64,000 nt of DNA from Rhizobium sp. BG4 (GTDB lineage: Bacteria > Pseudomonadota > Alphaproteobacteria > Rhizobiales > Rhizobiaceae), in contig NZ_CP044127.1 in assembly GCF_016864575.1 (NCBI RefSeq), forward strand, positions 496,001-560,000, in the 5' to 3' direction. Within the stretch, counting starts at the first letter, position 1. Every line of letters starts with the position of its first letter. A model generated the notes under the pieces. It was not told where the DNA came from. It ran no database searches and saw only the letters and a program-made list of their open reading frames with translations. This document shows positions 9,620 to 18,535 of this stretch, piece after piece. Both the position numbers and the translations under genes were made by a program.

Positions 9620-10063
9620 ATGAAGCTTATCCCTATCGCCGCCGCCCTCTCGATCCTCTCCGCAGGCGCCGCCTTCGCGCAGCAGACCGTTGCCCCGGGC
9701 GCGGATGCGATGATGGCTGGCCCTGGCATCACCATGGGCAAGGCGGCGACCACGCCGCTGAAATATGTCGAGATCAAAGATGCCGACATTGTAACGTCCA
9801 AACTGATCGGCGTGGAGATCTACAACAAGGCGAACGAGGACGTCGGCGAAATTTCCGATATCGTCATTGGTGACGGCAAATCGGTAATTGGCGTGGTGGC
9901 GAGCGTCGGTGGTTTTCTCGGCATTGGTGAAAGCTACATCGTCATCGATCCGGCATCGCTGGCCCTGGCAGACGATAACGGCACTTGGAAGGCTTACGTG
10001 GACACCAACAAGGACGATCTGTCCAAGGCTCCGAAGTTCGACTATTCGAAGCTGAAAAAGTGA
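9620..10063 (+). CDS. Exported PRC-barrel domain protein
   Basis: 147 residues. A signal peptide covers about residues 1-20 (cleavage after AGAAFA). The rest is a PRC-barrel-like beta-barrel with the typical string IGVEIYNKANEDVGEISDIV and a following GVVASVGGFLGIG. PRC-barrel proteins of this exported type are common in rhizobia and stress-induced in several; their exact job is unclear. The ATG has AGGAG 8 nt upstream; the longer open frame from 9545 would run through the promoter. An exact sigma EcfG-type promoter precedes it, so induction in stationary phase or under stress is likely. Confidence 0.85.
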   Translation: MKLIPIAAALSILSAGAAFAQQTVAPGADAMMAGPGITMGKAATTPLKYVEIKDADIVTSKLIGVEIYNKANEDVGEISDIVIGDGKSVIGVVASVGGFLGIGESYIVIDPASLALADDNGTWKAYVDTNKDDLSKAPKFDYSKLKK

Positions 10064-10502
10064 TGTTTTAGGAAGTGGGGCACGCTACGCGAAAATCAGG
10101 CGTGCCCCGAATAGCGCCACGATATCTCAACCCCGTGACGCTATTAGAGTTGCGGGAAAATGGTAAAGGAATAATGAAAAGGGCTCGCAATAGGTTCGAA
10201 GGCGCGCCCTTATTGGCATTTAAGCCGCGGGTTCCCCACCAAACACGGCCGCATTGGGATATCGCAACACAGGATTGCCAGACCGCTTATAGCCGCTAGC
10301 GGCCGTTGGATCGGCCTAGGCTCAAAGACCCTGTGGCGTGTGCGTGACCGGCCGAGCCTAATACAACCACATCTTTATGCAGGCATTTCGCACTTTTGAT
10401 ATGCTGCGGGACGTCGCAGCGACGACAGACGGTGCATTTCGCTAGGGAGCTGGCTCGGACCGCACCCGAGCCTGAGCATCGACCAAACGGGAGGGATCGA
10501 CA
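10064..10502. other. Intergenic stretch without a supported gene
   Basis: About 440 bp between the PRC-barrel and ABC genes. It starts with the 9-bp-stem hairpin at 10077-10108. The short open frame at 10075-10299 lacks a ribosome site and protein-like composition. The rest is probably the ABC gene leader. Confidence 0.5.
10077..10108. terminator. Hairpin after the PRC-barrel gene
   Basis: GGGGCACGC and GCGTGCCCC form a perfect 9-bp stem with a 14-nt loop, 14 nt after the stop codon. No U-run follows, so this may be a transcript-stabilising or weak termination structure. Confidence 0.5.
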
Positions 10503-12383
10503 TTGGATAAAACGCCGGCCAAAGAAGCGCATGAGGCTGAAACCCGTTTGACCCCCGAGCAGATGGAAGACGCGCGCAAGGCGTATCTGCTTCGGCGTTT
10601 CTGGATCAGTGGCCGCGAGTACTGGGGTCGCAACGGAGACCGGCTGGCCTGGGCCTCATCGATTGGTCTCCTCCTCCTCATAGCCATCAACGTTGCCTTC
10701 CAGTATGGGATCAATGTCTGGAACCGTGGCCTCTTCGACGCCATTGAGCAGCGCAATGCGTCGACAGTCTACTTTCTTGGGGCGGTGTTTCCGCCGCTCG
10801 TTCTGGGGTGCGTCGCAGTCGTCACCATCCAGGTTTACGTGCGCATGCTCATACAGCGACGCTGGCGATCCTGGCTTACGAAAGCGCTGATTGCTCGCTG
10901 GTTGGCAAACGGGCGCTATTACCAGCTCAATCTTATCGGCGGCGATCACCAGAACCCGGAAGCGCGGCTATCGGAAGATATGCGCATCGCTACCGAATCC
11001 CCCGTCGACTTTGTCGCCGGCGTGATCGCTGCGTTCGTCTCGGCGTCCACCTTTATCGTCGTGCTATGGACGATAGGCGGCGCCCTGCGCCTGCCTATTG
11101 CGGGGATGACCATCACGATTCCGGGCTTTCTCGTCGTGACAGCGGTTATCTACGCGCTCGTAACTTCCGGTTCGATCACATTTATAGGAAGGCGGTTCGT
11201 TCGTGTCTCCGAAGCAAAAAATCAGGTCGAAGCGGAATTTAGGTATACCCTGACCCGTGTACGCGAGAATGGTGAGAGTATAGCCCTTTTGGGTGGCGAG
11301 GAAGAAGAGCGCAACGATCTCGACAAAACATTCGCCAATGTGCGCCAACAGTGGCGGCTGCTCGCCCATCAGCATATGCGCACAACGCTTGTTTCGCACG
11401 GCTCCATGCTGATCGCGCCGGTGGTCCCGGTGCTGCTGTGTGCACCCAAATTTCTCGATGGCAGCATGACGCTTGGGCAGGTCATGCAGGCAGCGTCGGC
11501 CTTCACCATCGTCCAAAGTGCGTTTGGGTGGCTGGTCGACAACTACCCGCGGCTTGCCGACTGGAACGCCAGTGCCCGGCGCGTGGCGTCGTTGATGATG
11601 TCGCTGGACGGGTTGGAAAACGCTGAAAAGAGCCAATCCCTGGATCGGATCAAGCGCGGCGAGACAGAAGGCGAGACCATGCTCAGCTTGAACGACGTCT
11701 CGGTCGCGCTCGGAGACGGGACCGCTGTCGTCAAAGAGACGCAGGTCGAAGTCGGACCGGGTGAACGCGTGCTGGTCGCCGGAGAGTCGGGATCAGGAAA
11801 AAGCACCCTGGTGCGAGCGATCGCAGGCCTGTGGCCGTGGGGCGGAGGCAGCGTCAATTTCCATCCCGGCAAGCAGCTATTCATGTTGCCGCAGCGGCCT
11901 TACATCCCCTCGGGCACGCTCCGACGTGCCGTATCCTACCCGCAGCCCGCGGACAGCCATACGGAAGACGAATTGCAAACCGCTCTAGAGAAAGTCGGAC
12001 TGGGTCATTTGATCGAGAAAATCGAAGAAGATGCTCCGTGGGACCACACCTTGTCCGGCGGCGAAAAGCAGCGGCTAGCCTTCGCGCGCCTGCTGCTCAA
12101 CGACCCCGACATTATCGTGCTTGATGAGGCAACCTCGGCGCTTGACGAAAAGACACAGGACAAGATCATGGAAATGCTGATCGACGAGCTGCCGGACGCA
12201 ACAATCGTAAGCGTTGCCCACCGCGCCGAACTGGAGGCCTTCCATAGCCGTAAGATCACGCTTGAGAAGCGGGAAGGCGGAGCGAGGCTCGTCAGCGACG
12301 TCGACCTAGCACCCTACCGAAAACAACGCAACGTCCTGACCAAGCTCACCAAATATTCTCGCAAACTGAAGAAGGTCCCTTAG
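10503..12383 (+). CDS. ABC transporter, fused SbmA/BacA-like membrane domain and ATPase
   Basis: 626 residues. The N-terminal half (about 30-340) has five or six membrane helices and the family strings GRYYQLNL and NPEARLSEDMR of the SbmA/BacA/ABCD-type membrane domain. The C-terminal half is an ABC ATPase with Walker A GESGSGKST, signature LSGGEKQR, Walker B IIVLDEATSALD and switch His in SVAHR. One fused polypeptide therefore carries both functions and should dimerise. The TTG start is supported by GGGAGGG 5-6 nt upstream and no better ATG. Relatives take up or export peptides, vitamin B12 or very-long-chain fatty acids; in rhizobia BacA-related proteins matter for host peptides. Substrate unknown here. 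Confidence 0.9.
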   Translation: MDKTPAKEAHEAETRLTPEQMEDARKAYLLRRFWISGREYWGRNGDRLAWASSIGLLLLIAINVAFQYGINVWNRGLFDAIEQRNASTVYFLGAVFPPLVLGCVAVVTIQVYVRMLIQRRWRSWLTKALIARWLANGRYYQLNLIGGDHQNPEARLSEDMRIATESPVDFVAGVIAAFVSASTFIVVLWTIGGALRLPIAGMTITIPGFLVVTAVIYALVTSGSITFIGRRFVRVSEAKNQVEAEFRYTLTRVRENGESIALLGGEEEERNDLDKTFANVRQQWRLLAHQHMRTTLVSHGSMLIAPVVPVLLCAPKFLDGSMTLGQVMQAASAFTIVQSAFGWLVDNYPRLADWNASARRVASLMMSLDGLENAEKSQSLDRIKRGETEGETMLSLNDVSVALGDGTAVVKETQVEVGPGERVLVAGESGSGKSTLVRAIAGLWPWGGGSVNFHPGKQLFMLPQRPYIPSGTLRRAVSYPQPADSHTEDELQTALEKVGLGHLIEKIEEDAPWDHTLSGGEKQRLAFARLLLNDPDIIVLDEATSALDEKTQDKIMEMLIDELPDATIVSVAHRAELEAFHSRKITLEKREGGARLVSDVDLAPYRKQRNVLTKLTKYSRKLKKVP

Positions 12384-12505
12384 GCAGCGAAGCTTAACCG
12401 CATGTGCCGGCATCGCAAAGCCAGCCGGGAGCGCGCGGGTGCCATCAAAAGCAAACTGCCAGGGATCGATTCCGCCACACGGCCCCTGCATTCGCGGCAG
12501 CAAGG

Positions 12506-12540
12506 GGGACCGGCCGCAGGAGGGCGGAGCGGCCGGTCCC
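12506..12540. terminator. Strong 12-bp-stem hairpin between converging genes
   Basis: GGGACCGGCCGC and its exact reverse complement flank an 11-nt loop. It lies between the ABC transporter stop (plus strand) and the ActR stop (minus strand), where a bidirectional terminator is expected. No U-run is seen on either side. Confidence 0.6.
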
Positions 12541-12633
12541 GCGTCGCAGCACGAGCGACGCATCGCGCAAACGCGCGTATCCGCCGTTGGCGGCTCGGCG
12601 GACTTTGCTGTTACGTTCGAGATCGTCCTTAGA

Positions 12634-13179
12634 TCAGTTCTGCGGCCGCCCTCTCGCCAGCAGGCGCTGCAGCGTACGGCGATGCATGTTCAATTGCCTG
12701 GCGGTCATCGAGACGTTTTTTCCCGTCGCCTCGAAGACACTGTTGATGTGTTCCCAGCGCATCAGTTGCGGCGAGGTCAGCGGGACGTCAGTGCGCTCTG
12801 CAGTCGGTCTGGTGAAACCCAGAACTTCGAGGATCTCATCGGCATCCGCCGGCTTGCTCAAAAATTCAGTCGCGCCCAGCTTGACGGCAGTCACGGCAGC
12901 CGGAACACTTCCATAACCGGTCAGGACCAGGATTTTCGAGAAGGGGAATTCTCTTTGCATCGCCGTGACCAAGTCGAGGCCGCTTTCATCACCGATCCGC
13001 AAATCGGTGATCAGGACGTCGAAATCACGGGCGGACAAGGCGGCGTAAGCAGCATCGAGACACGTAGCGGTCGCGGCACGGAAGCCTCGGTTGGACAGAG
13101 CAAGTGCAAGCCTCTGCGCGAAGACCTTATCATCGTCGACGATCAGAAAACGTGCCTTCGGTTCCTCGGCTTGGGCCAT
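12634..13179 (-). CDS. actR: ActR/RegA/PrrA-family response regulator
   Basis: 181 residues, the usual length of this redox and pH regulator family. The receiver domain has acidic residues in IVDDDK, phospho-acceptor Asp59 (LITDLRIG) and Lys109 (LSKPADADE). A short linker leads to a Fis-type helix-turn-helix (about 138-178) with RQLNMHRRTLQRLLAR, nearly invariant in ActR/RegA proteins. The cognate membrane kinase (ActS/RegB) is normally next door, but none is here, so this looks like an orphan or second copy. Family members control respiration, CO2 and nitrogen fixation and acid tolerance. Target genes are not evident. Confidence 0.9.
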   Translation of the reverse strand: MAQAEEPKARFLIVDDDKVFAQRLALALSNRGFRAATATCLDAAYAALSARDFDVLITDLRIGDESGLDLVTAMQREFPFSKILVLTGYGSVPAAVTAVKLGATEFLSKPADADEILEVLGFTRPTAERTDVPLTSPQLMRWEHINSVFEATGKNVSMTARQLNMHRRTLQRLLARGRPQN

Positions 13180-13252
13180 CCTAACCCTCCGTTTCAGTTA
13201 CCCCGCTATTACGGTGAGATCACCCTCCCGGATCGCATCGCCGCAAAAGCAT

Positions 13253-13945
13253 CTACCAGGCAATCGCGCTGCCGTCATAGGCGAAGAACCCACCATTTTG
13301 TGCAGACGTGAGACCGTCTGCGGTCTGAAGTATCAGCCTTGAGGCTCGATCCGGCGCTTGTCGCGCGTGGCCGCCCGAAAATGGCTCCGTCAGTGTCGTG
13401 GCGACAGTACCGGGGTGGATAGCGACGAGGATGGCATGTGGCTTCGTCCGCGACAGTTCGATAGACGTGGTTTTGACTATCTGATTGAGGGCTGCCTTTG
13501 CGCTTCGGTAAGAGATCCATCCGCCCAGTCTGTTGTCGCCGATCGATCCGACCCTCGCAGAGAGCACGACAAAGAGAGAGCGTTCCTTTCGCGGCAGCAG
13601 CGGCATAAAGTGTTTGAGCACAATGGCTGGCCCGATGGCGTTGGTCGAGAACTGCTTTGCCATAATGTCATGATCGATCTGCCGGATGGCCTTTTCCGGA
13701 CCGTGGCCATCGATGGTGAGAGCTCCTGTGGCGCAGATCATCAGGTGGAATGTCCGTGCGCCGAGGGTGGCGGCATGCGCTTTTACCGTCCACTCCTTCT
13801 CGACTTCCAGCCCATCATCCGATCGAGACAACCTGACGATTTCGCCAGCCCTCGGATCCTGACGGATCGCTTCGGCAATTGCAGAACCAATTCCTCCCGA
13901 AGCGCCTATGACAATCGAAGCATATCCTTCGGGAAGCGAACGCAT
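13253..13945 (-). CDS. Short-chain dehydrogenase/reductase (SDR)
   Basis: About 230 residues from the chosen ATG, normal for a classical SDR. The N-terminal Rossmann motif GASGGIGSAI binds the nicotinamide cofactor. The catalytic pair is in YRSAKAALN, with the Ser in LSARVGSIG. The open frame extends 78 residues further upstream, but that part does not resemble an SDR and has no motif; the family alignment favours 13945 although its ribosome site is weak. Resembles the C-factor/CsgA-like and YciK-like subgroup. Substrate unknown. It lies 73 bp upstream of actR on the same strand and could be co-transcribed. Confidence 0.8.
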   Translation of the reverse strand: MRSLPEGYASIVIGASGGIGSAIAEAIRQDPRAGEIVRLSRSDDGLEVEKEWTVKAHAATLGARTFHLMICATGALTIDGHGPEKAIRQIDHDIMAKQFSTNAIGPAIVLKHFMPLLPRKERSLFVVLSARVGSIGDNRLGGWISYRSAKAALNQIVKTTSIELSRTKPHAILVAIHPGTVATTLTEPFSGGHARQAPDRASRLILQTADGLTSAQNGGFFAYDGSAIAW

Positions 13946-14439
13946 GGAAAACACGGATTGCCCTCTCACTGCATGTAAGGTCGCCGATGTCTCGCGGTGC
14001 TCGATGGTCTCATCGACGGAGGCCTTCTCGATATGCGCTATACGGTTAAGGAAAGTGCGCGGATCGACCAGCCACACAGAATTATTGACTTGACGGTTGG
14101 TACGCCTGACCTGACGTCCCTTCGTCTCATGATCGGAAATTGATCTGTCATGCGAGCGGCTGCTATGCGTCGCAACCAATCAAAGATGTCTTACGAAGGA
14201 ACCCGGCGGCGGCGTCTTCGTTTGTAATGCTGTTATGAGGCTGAAGACGAAGCTATCGTTGGTGTGCACGGCCATCGCAGTGCTTATGGCGGCGATCGCT
14301 GCTGCATATGTGCTCCCTACGGTGACGGGCATGGAGCGTCCCAGAAACTTCGACGTCCCGTGATTGTCAGCCGTCCCATCATTCTCGCGCACGAGGTTTT
14401 GACCGGTCCAGAGGACGCCGGACCGGTCGATCGTCAGCG
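13946..14439. other. Intergenic stretch with one doubtful small gene
   Basis: About 490 bp. Apart from the doubtful 42-codon frame listed at 14235-14363, nothing convincing is seen. The continuous minus frame into the SDR gene and the 70-codon minus frame at 14180-14392 lack motifs and ribosome sites. Confidence 0.4.
14235..14363 (+). CDS. Possible 42-residue membrane peptide
   Basis: Starts MRLKTKLSLV and continues as one Ala/Val/Ile-rich membrane helix or signal peptide (residues 8-29), then a short polar tail. The composition is protein-like, but no Shine-Dalgarno sequence precedes the ATG. It could be a small membrane protein or chance. Confidence 0.3.
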   Translation: MRLKTKLSLVCTAIAVLMAAIAAAYVLPTVTGMERPRNFDVP

Positions 14440-14682
14440 TTACTGAGCGGCAGGCGCGGCCGGCTTTTCCGGCGAGGCTGCGGGCTTCTCCGCGGCAGGC
14501 GCCTCGACTGCAGGAGCATTGACAGTAACGCTCGTGCCGCCGCCACCCTTTCCGCCGTGAATATCGATTACTCCGGTGAACAGCAGCAGAGCGCCGATGG
14601 CGACAACTGCAAGGACAACAGCAACCGCCCAGCCACCGTTGCCACCGCCTGTGTTAATAACTGTCGGCCCGCGATCTTCCAT
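14440..14682 (-). CDS. Small single-helix membrane protein with Pro/Ala tail
   Basis: 80 residues: a short Gly-rich N-terminus (TGGGNGG), one membrane helix (about 17-38), a Gly/Lys patch, and a C-terminal 30-residue stretch of repeated AP/EKPA units that should be extended, perhaps reaching through peptidoglycan. AGGAGG lies 7 nt before the ATG, which settles the start over the longer frame from 14832. Similar short proteins are common and uncharacterised in rhizobia. Confidence 0.7.
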   Translation of the reverse strand: MEDRGPTVINTGGGNGGWAVAVVLAVVAIGALLLFTGVIDIHGGKGGGGTSVTVNAPAVEAPAAEKPAASPEKPAAPAAQ

Positions 14683-15257
14683 ATCCAATCCTCCTCTTGA
14701 GCGATAACCCAGCACAGCATTCCCTTGAAATTCCAGTGCCTTAGGCTTGTTTCTGCCAACAGATAATTCGATCGGCGACTGTTTGTTCCAAATGCGGTCG
14801 CCGGTCAGACCAAGGTCCGGGGTGGGTCGCACCGATTGAATGATGCTTGGGATGGACGACCACCGCCCTGCGATCGCTCAGGCAATCTTTCCTCCAGACC
14901 AAGACGTCTCGAGGTTTGACTGTCGGATAAGCTACGCTTGCAGTGAGCCGCTCGTCGAAGCCGCGGACGGCGATCGAGACATGACCTGCGCTCTCAAAGA
15001 TGTCGGCGCCCTTTCCAGGACAAATCTCGCCCGCCGCGGTCTCTGACCCAGCACAGGGAAAGCGGCGTCAACTCGTCGCCAGAGCATGCTCGCACGGGAT
15101 CCGCTGGGCTGACGGTTACCAGCGGTGATTGCCGGTGGTGTCCTGTCCACTTGTCAGACGCTCATCATGACGATCTTGCGCGCCGATACGCGATGCATTT
15201 GGCCATGCACGCGCGCCGACGCCGATCCTCACGACGCCACCATCCGTCGTCGAGACA
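14683..15257. other. Intergenic stretch without a supported gene
   Basis: About 575 bp between the small membrane protein and the hybrid kinase, both on the minus strand. It should contain the terminator of the kinase and the promoter of the small gene. Short open frames at 14840-15046 and 14932-15150 show no motifs. Confidence 0.5.
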
Positions 15258-18200
15258 TCACGGGAGGGCCAAACATTTCGACAGGACGAGGGCCAAGCCA
15301 TCGATCGTGAATGGCTTCGCCAGCTGAAATGCATCCTCGATGCCGGAGGCCGCCCTGGCGCTGTCGTCGCCGCTCGCAAAGACAATCCGCACTGTTGGCC
15401 ATCGCTCTCGGACACGTTTGGCCAGATCCGTCCCTGCCATCCCGGGAAGCCCGACATCAGTCACCAAAATATCGATCTGTTCCTCTTCTAAAACGGCGAG
15501 CGCATCTTCAGCCGAGCCGGCTTCATGAACGGTATGGCCGAGCTCGCTAATCATGTCGACGGTCGCCATCAGGATCAGCGGCTCATCTTCGACCACAAGG
15601 ACCCTCGTCGCTCCCGCCTCTTGATCCGGTTCGCCGTGTACAGGCGTTTGCTCCAGCCGTTCGATCCGCTCGACAGCGATCAGGTGCTGGCGGGCATTAC
15701 TAAGGACATGTCGTATTTTCCGAGCAAGAGCCTCGCGGGTGTAGGGCTTTGACAGAAGTTCGACGCCGGCATCCAGCCGGCCACCGTGGACGATGGAATT
15801 TTCCGTGTATCCTGAGGTGTAAAGCACTGCCAGACCAGGCAACATTGCCTTTGCCCTGCGGGCGAGTTCTGTGCTGCGCATTGGCCCCGGCATTACGACG
15901 TCGGTGAACAGCAAATCGATCAGCATCCCGCTATTGACGATGGCAAACGCCGACTGGGCGTCATGCGCCTTGAGAACGCGATAACCGAGATCGGTTAGAA
16001 GAGCGACGGAAGTCTCCCGCACAGCCTCGTCGTCTTCGACCACAAGAATGGTCTCGGTGCCTCCCTCAACCGGCATGGCACTCAGGTTCGCCACGCCGTC
16101 CTCGACCTGCATCGTTCGCGGCATATAGAGCTTGATCGTCGTACCATGACCGACTTCGGTGTAAATCTTGAGATGGCCACCAGATTGCTTCAGGAAGCCG
16201 TAAACCATGGATAATCCAAGGCCGCTTCCCTTGCCTTCTGACTTTGTGCTGAAGAACGGTTCAAGCACATGGTCGATGATATCATCGGCGATCCCCGATC
16301 CTGTATCTGTTACCGCCACCAGTACATATTGGCCGGGCCGGACGTCTTCCTGCGCACGGGCGTAATCGTCATCAAGCACCGCGTTCGCTGTTTCGATTGT
16401 CAGGCGTCCGCGCCCATCCATGGCATCCCTGGCATTGATTGCCAGATTGAGAATCGCGTTCTCAAGCTGACCCGGATCAATTAAGGTGTTCCACAAGCCA
16501 CCAGAAACGATGGTCTCGAGCTCGACCTCCTCGCCCAGCGCGCGCCGCAGCATGTCGTCCATGTTCTGGATTAACTTGCGGCAGTTGATGACCTTCGGTT
16601 CAAGCGGCTGGCGGCGACCGAATGCCAGGAGTTGGGATGCCAATTTCGCGCCTCGGGCAACGCCGGACAAGGCGTTTTCCAGACGCTGCTGCGCCCTCGC
16701 GTTTCCGTCGACATCCTTGGAGAGGAGCTGAAGGTTTCCGCTTACAACCTGCAAGAGATTGTTGAAGTCGTGCGCAACACCGCCCGTGAGATTTCCAAGA
16801 GCCTCCATCTTTTGCGCCTGCCGCAAGGCCATCTGCGCAGTTTCGCGTTCCACGGTTTCTTTTTCAAGCTGTAGCAGTGCGGTTCGAAGTTCGTGCGTAC
16901 GCTGCTCAACCCGCTGTTCAAGAGTATGGTTGAGGCTCTGGAGCTGATCCTCCGCCCTCTTCTGGTGCGTTACGTCGAAGCCATCAACAAATATCCCTGT
17001 GACCTGGCCATCCGTCCCAACAATCGGCTGATAGATCAGGTTGATGAAACGTTCGTCCGGCTCCTTGTCGCCCTCTCGCTGCAAAAATACCTGCAGGTTC
17101 CGACCGATATAGGGCTTGCCCGACTGGAACACGCTATCCAGCAGCTCAATGAAGCCCTGTCCAGCAACCTCTGGAAGCGCGTCTTTGACACTCAAGCCGA
17201 GAAGCTGCCGGGGGCCAACCAATTGCAGGTAAGCATCATTGACAAGTTCGAAGACGTGATCCGCTCCGCTTAAAATGCACATGAAGCTTGGCGCCTGCTG
17301 GAACAGCTCTCGCATCCGGTCTCTCTCGGCGGTGCGAAGCTCGACTTCCGACGACAGCTGGCGATTAAGCAGCTCAAGAGCGATTGCCGCCTGCTCCCTC
17401 ATCTGAGCTGCCTCGCTGAGAGCTTCCGCTCGCCGGCGCTCGGTTTCGAAGGCTTCGGCGCTTGCCAGGCGAGACGCAATCTGCCCCGCGATGAGCTTCA
17501 GGAAGTCGACATACTCGTCGCTGATCGCGCGGTGATAGTTGAGGCCGCTGATGAGTACGCCCTTGGGATTGTCCCCGCCCTGTCCGATCAGGGGGACGAT
17601 AGCCGCCTTCTCGGGCGCCCTTGGCCATGGTCCGGATGGAACACTATCGGCTTCTGCCAGGTCAACCAGATCCACCACTTGATCTGTCCAAGCGCGTTTT
17701 AAATTCCAAAGCCCGGAACTGCCCGTGACGATGCAGGGCAATAAAGGATTGTCATCCGACCCGCCACTTATCCATTGCCGTCTGGCGTTGCCATGCTCAT
17801 CGAACAAGTAAAGCGCACTAAACGGAAGATCCTGAAGATTTCCTGCGAGAGCGGAGAAGGACGCTTCGACGACCTCTCGCTGAGTGTCGGCAGCTGCAAG
17901 TCCCGAAGCCAGCGCTCGCATCGTCGAGATACGCCTTTCGCCGATGACCCTCTCGGTCTCCTCGGCCACCGCGCAAAACACACCCTCAACCTTGCCGCTG
18001 TCGCCAATTAACGGGCTGTAGGAGAACGTGTGATAGGTTTCTTCAGAATAACCGCTGCGTTCGAGCAGAAGCAACAAAGCGCGGTCCCAGGTCGACTGCC
18101 CGGTCTCATAAACGGTCTCCAGGCGCCCTTTGATATCGTCCCAGATCTCCGCCCAGAGAATTTTAGTGGGGACGGCAAGCGAATTGGGATGCTTGTTTCC

Positions 18201-18431
18201 AAGCGTTGGCCGGTAGGCATCATTATAGAAGAATGCGATCTCAGGTCCCCAGCCGAGCCACATCTCGAACTTCGACGTCAGCAATAACCGCAAGGCGACC
18301 TTCAGCGCTTCCGGCCATTGGTCGGGCGGTCCAAGCGAGCTACTCGCCCAATCATGCTGGCGCATCATTCGCGCCATTTCGCCGTCACCGACGAATATGT
18401 CCGAGTATCGGTCAAGAGCTTGTGTATTCAT
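15258..18431 (-). CDS. Large cytoplasmic hybrid sensor kinase (PAS-GAF-PAS-kinase-two receivers)
   Basis: 1057 residues, no membrane helix. In order: an N-terminal PAS-like domain (about 30-165, with SSLGPPDQWPEAL and FFYNDAYRPTLG typical of this group), a GAF-like domain (about 185-335), a PAS domain (about 375-490), a coiled coil, a HisKA domain with the phospho-His in GGVAHDFNNLL, an ATPase domain (DTGSGIADD, GKGSGLGLSMVYGF), and two receiver domains in tandem. Their phospho-acceptors lie in LLFTDVVMPG and ILVTDVGLPG, each followed by a conserved Lys (LSKPY, LAKPF). ATG 18431 follows GGGA by 6 nt; a GTG lies one codon earlier. Such kinases often sense light or redox through PAS/GAF; the cofactor is unclear. 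Confidence 0.93.
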   Translation of the reverse strand: MNTQALDRYSDIFVGDGEMARMMRQHDWASSSLGPPDQWPEALKVALRLLLTSKFEMWLGWGPEIAFFYNDAYRPTLGNKHPNSLAVPTKILWAEIWDDIKGRLETVYETGQSTWDRALLLLLERSGYSEETYHTFSYSPLIGDSGKVEGVFCAVAEETERVIGERRISTMRALASGLAAADTQREVVEASFSALAGNLQDLPFSALYLFDEHGNARRQWISGGSDDNPLLPCIVTGSSGLWNLKRAWTDQVVDLVDLAEADSVPSGPWPRAPEKAAIVPLIGQGGDNPKGVLISGLNYHRAISDEYVDFLKLIAGQIASRLASAEAFETERRRAEALSEAAQMREQAAIALELLNRQLSSEVELRTAERDRMRELFQQAPSFMCILSGADHVFELVNDAYLQLVGPRQLLGLSVKDALPEVAGQGFIELLDSVFQSGKPYIGRNLQVFLQREGDKEPDERFINLIYQPIVGTDGQVTGIFVDGFDVTHQKRAEDQLQSLNHTLEQRVEQRTHELRTALLQLEKETVERETAQMALRQAQKMEALGNLTGGVAHDFNNLLQVVSGNLQLLSKDVDGNARAQQRLENALSGVARGAKLASQLLAFGRRQPLEPKVINCRKLIQNMDDMLRRALGEEVELETIVSGGLWNTLIDPGQLENAILNLAINARDAMDGRGRLTIETANAVLDDDYARAQEDVRPGQYVLVAVTDTGSGIADDIIDHVLEPFFSTKSEGKGSGLGLSMVYGFLKQSGGHLKIYTEVGHGTTIKLYMPRTMQVEDGVANLSAMPVEGGTETILVVEDDEAVRETSVALLTDLGYRVLKAHDAQSAFAIVNSGMLIDLLFTDVVMPGPMRSTELARRAKAMLPGLAVLYTSGYTENSIVHGGRLDAGVELLSKPYTREALARKIRHVLSNARQHLIAVERIERLEQTPVHGEPDQEAGATRVLVVEDEPLILMATVDMISELGHTVHEAGSAEDALAVLEEEQIDILVTDVGLPGMAGTDLAKRVRERWPTVRIVFASGDDSARAASGIEDAFQLAKPFTIDGLALVLSKCLALP

Positions 18432-18476
18432 CACATTTCCCGGCAGACTATTGCAGGACCGACTTAGGCCATTGAT

Positions 18477-18501
18477 AACGCTTGTCCAGCCCGCTAGTTC
18501 T
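18477..18501 (-). promoter_or_regulatory. Weak sigma EcfG-like promoter for the hybrid kinase
   Basis: On the minus strand AGAAC, 16 nt, CGTT: one mismatch from GGAAC in the -35 element. It is 46 nt from the kinase start. The divergent HWE kinase gene starts at 18536, so the spacer serves both. Confidence 0.4.
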
Positions 18502-18535
18502 GAAGGCCACGTTTTTTTGCAGGAAGAGATCTAAG

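Noticed and set aside
12439..13311. 290-codon plus-strand frame
   Set aside because: Antisense to actR, which has complete family motifs.
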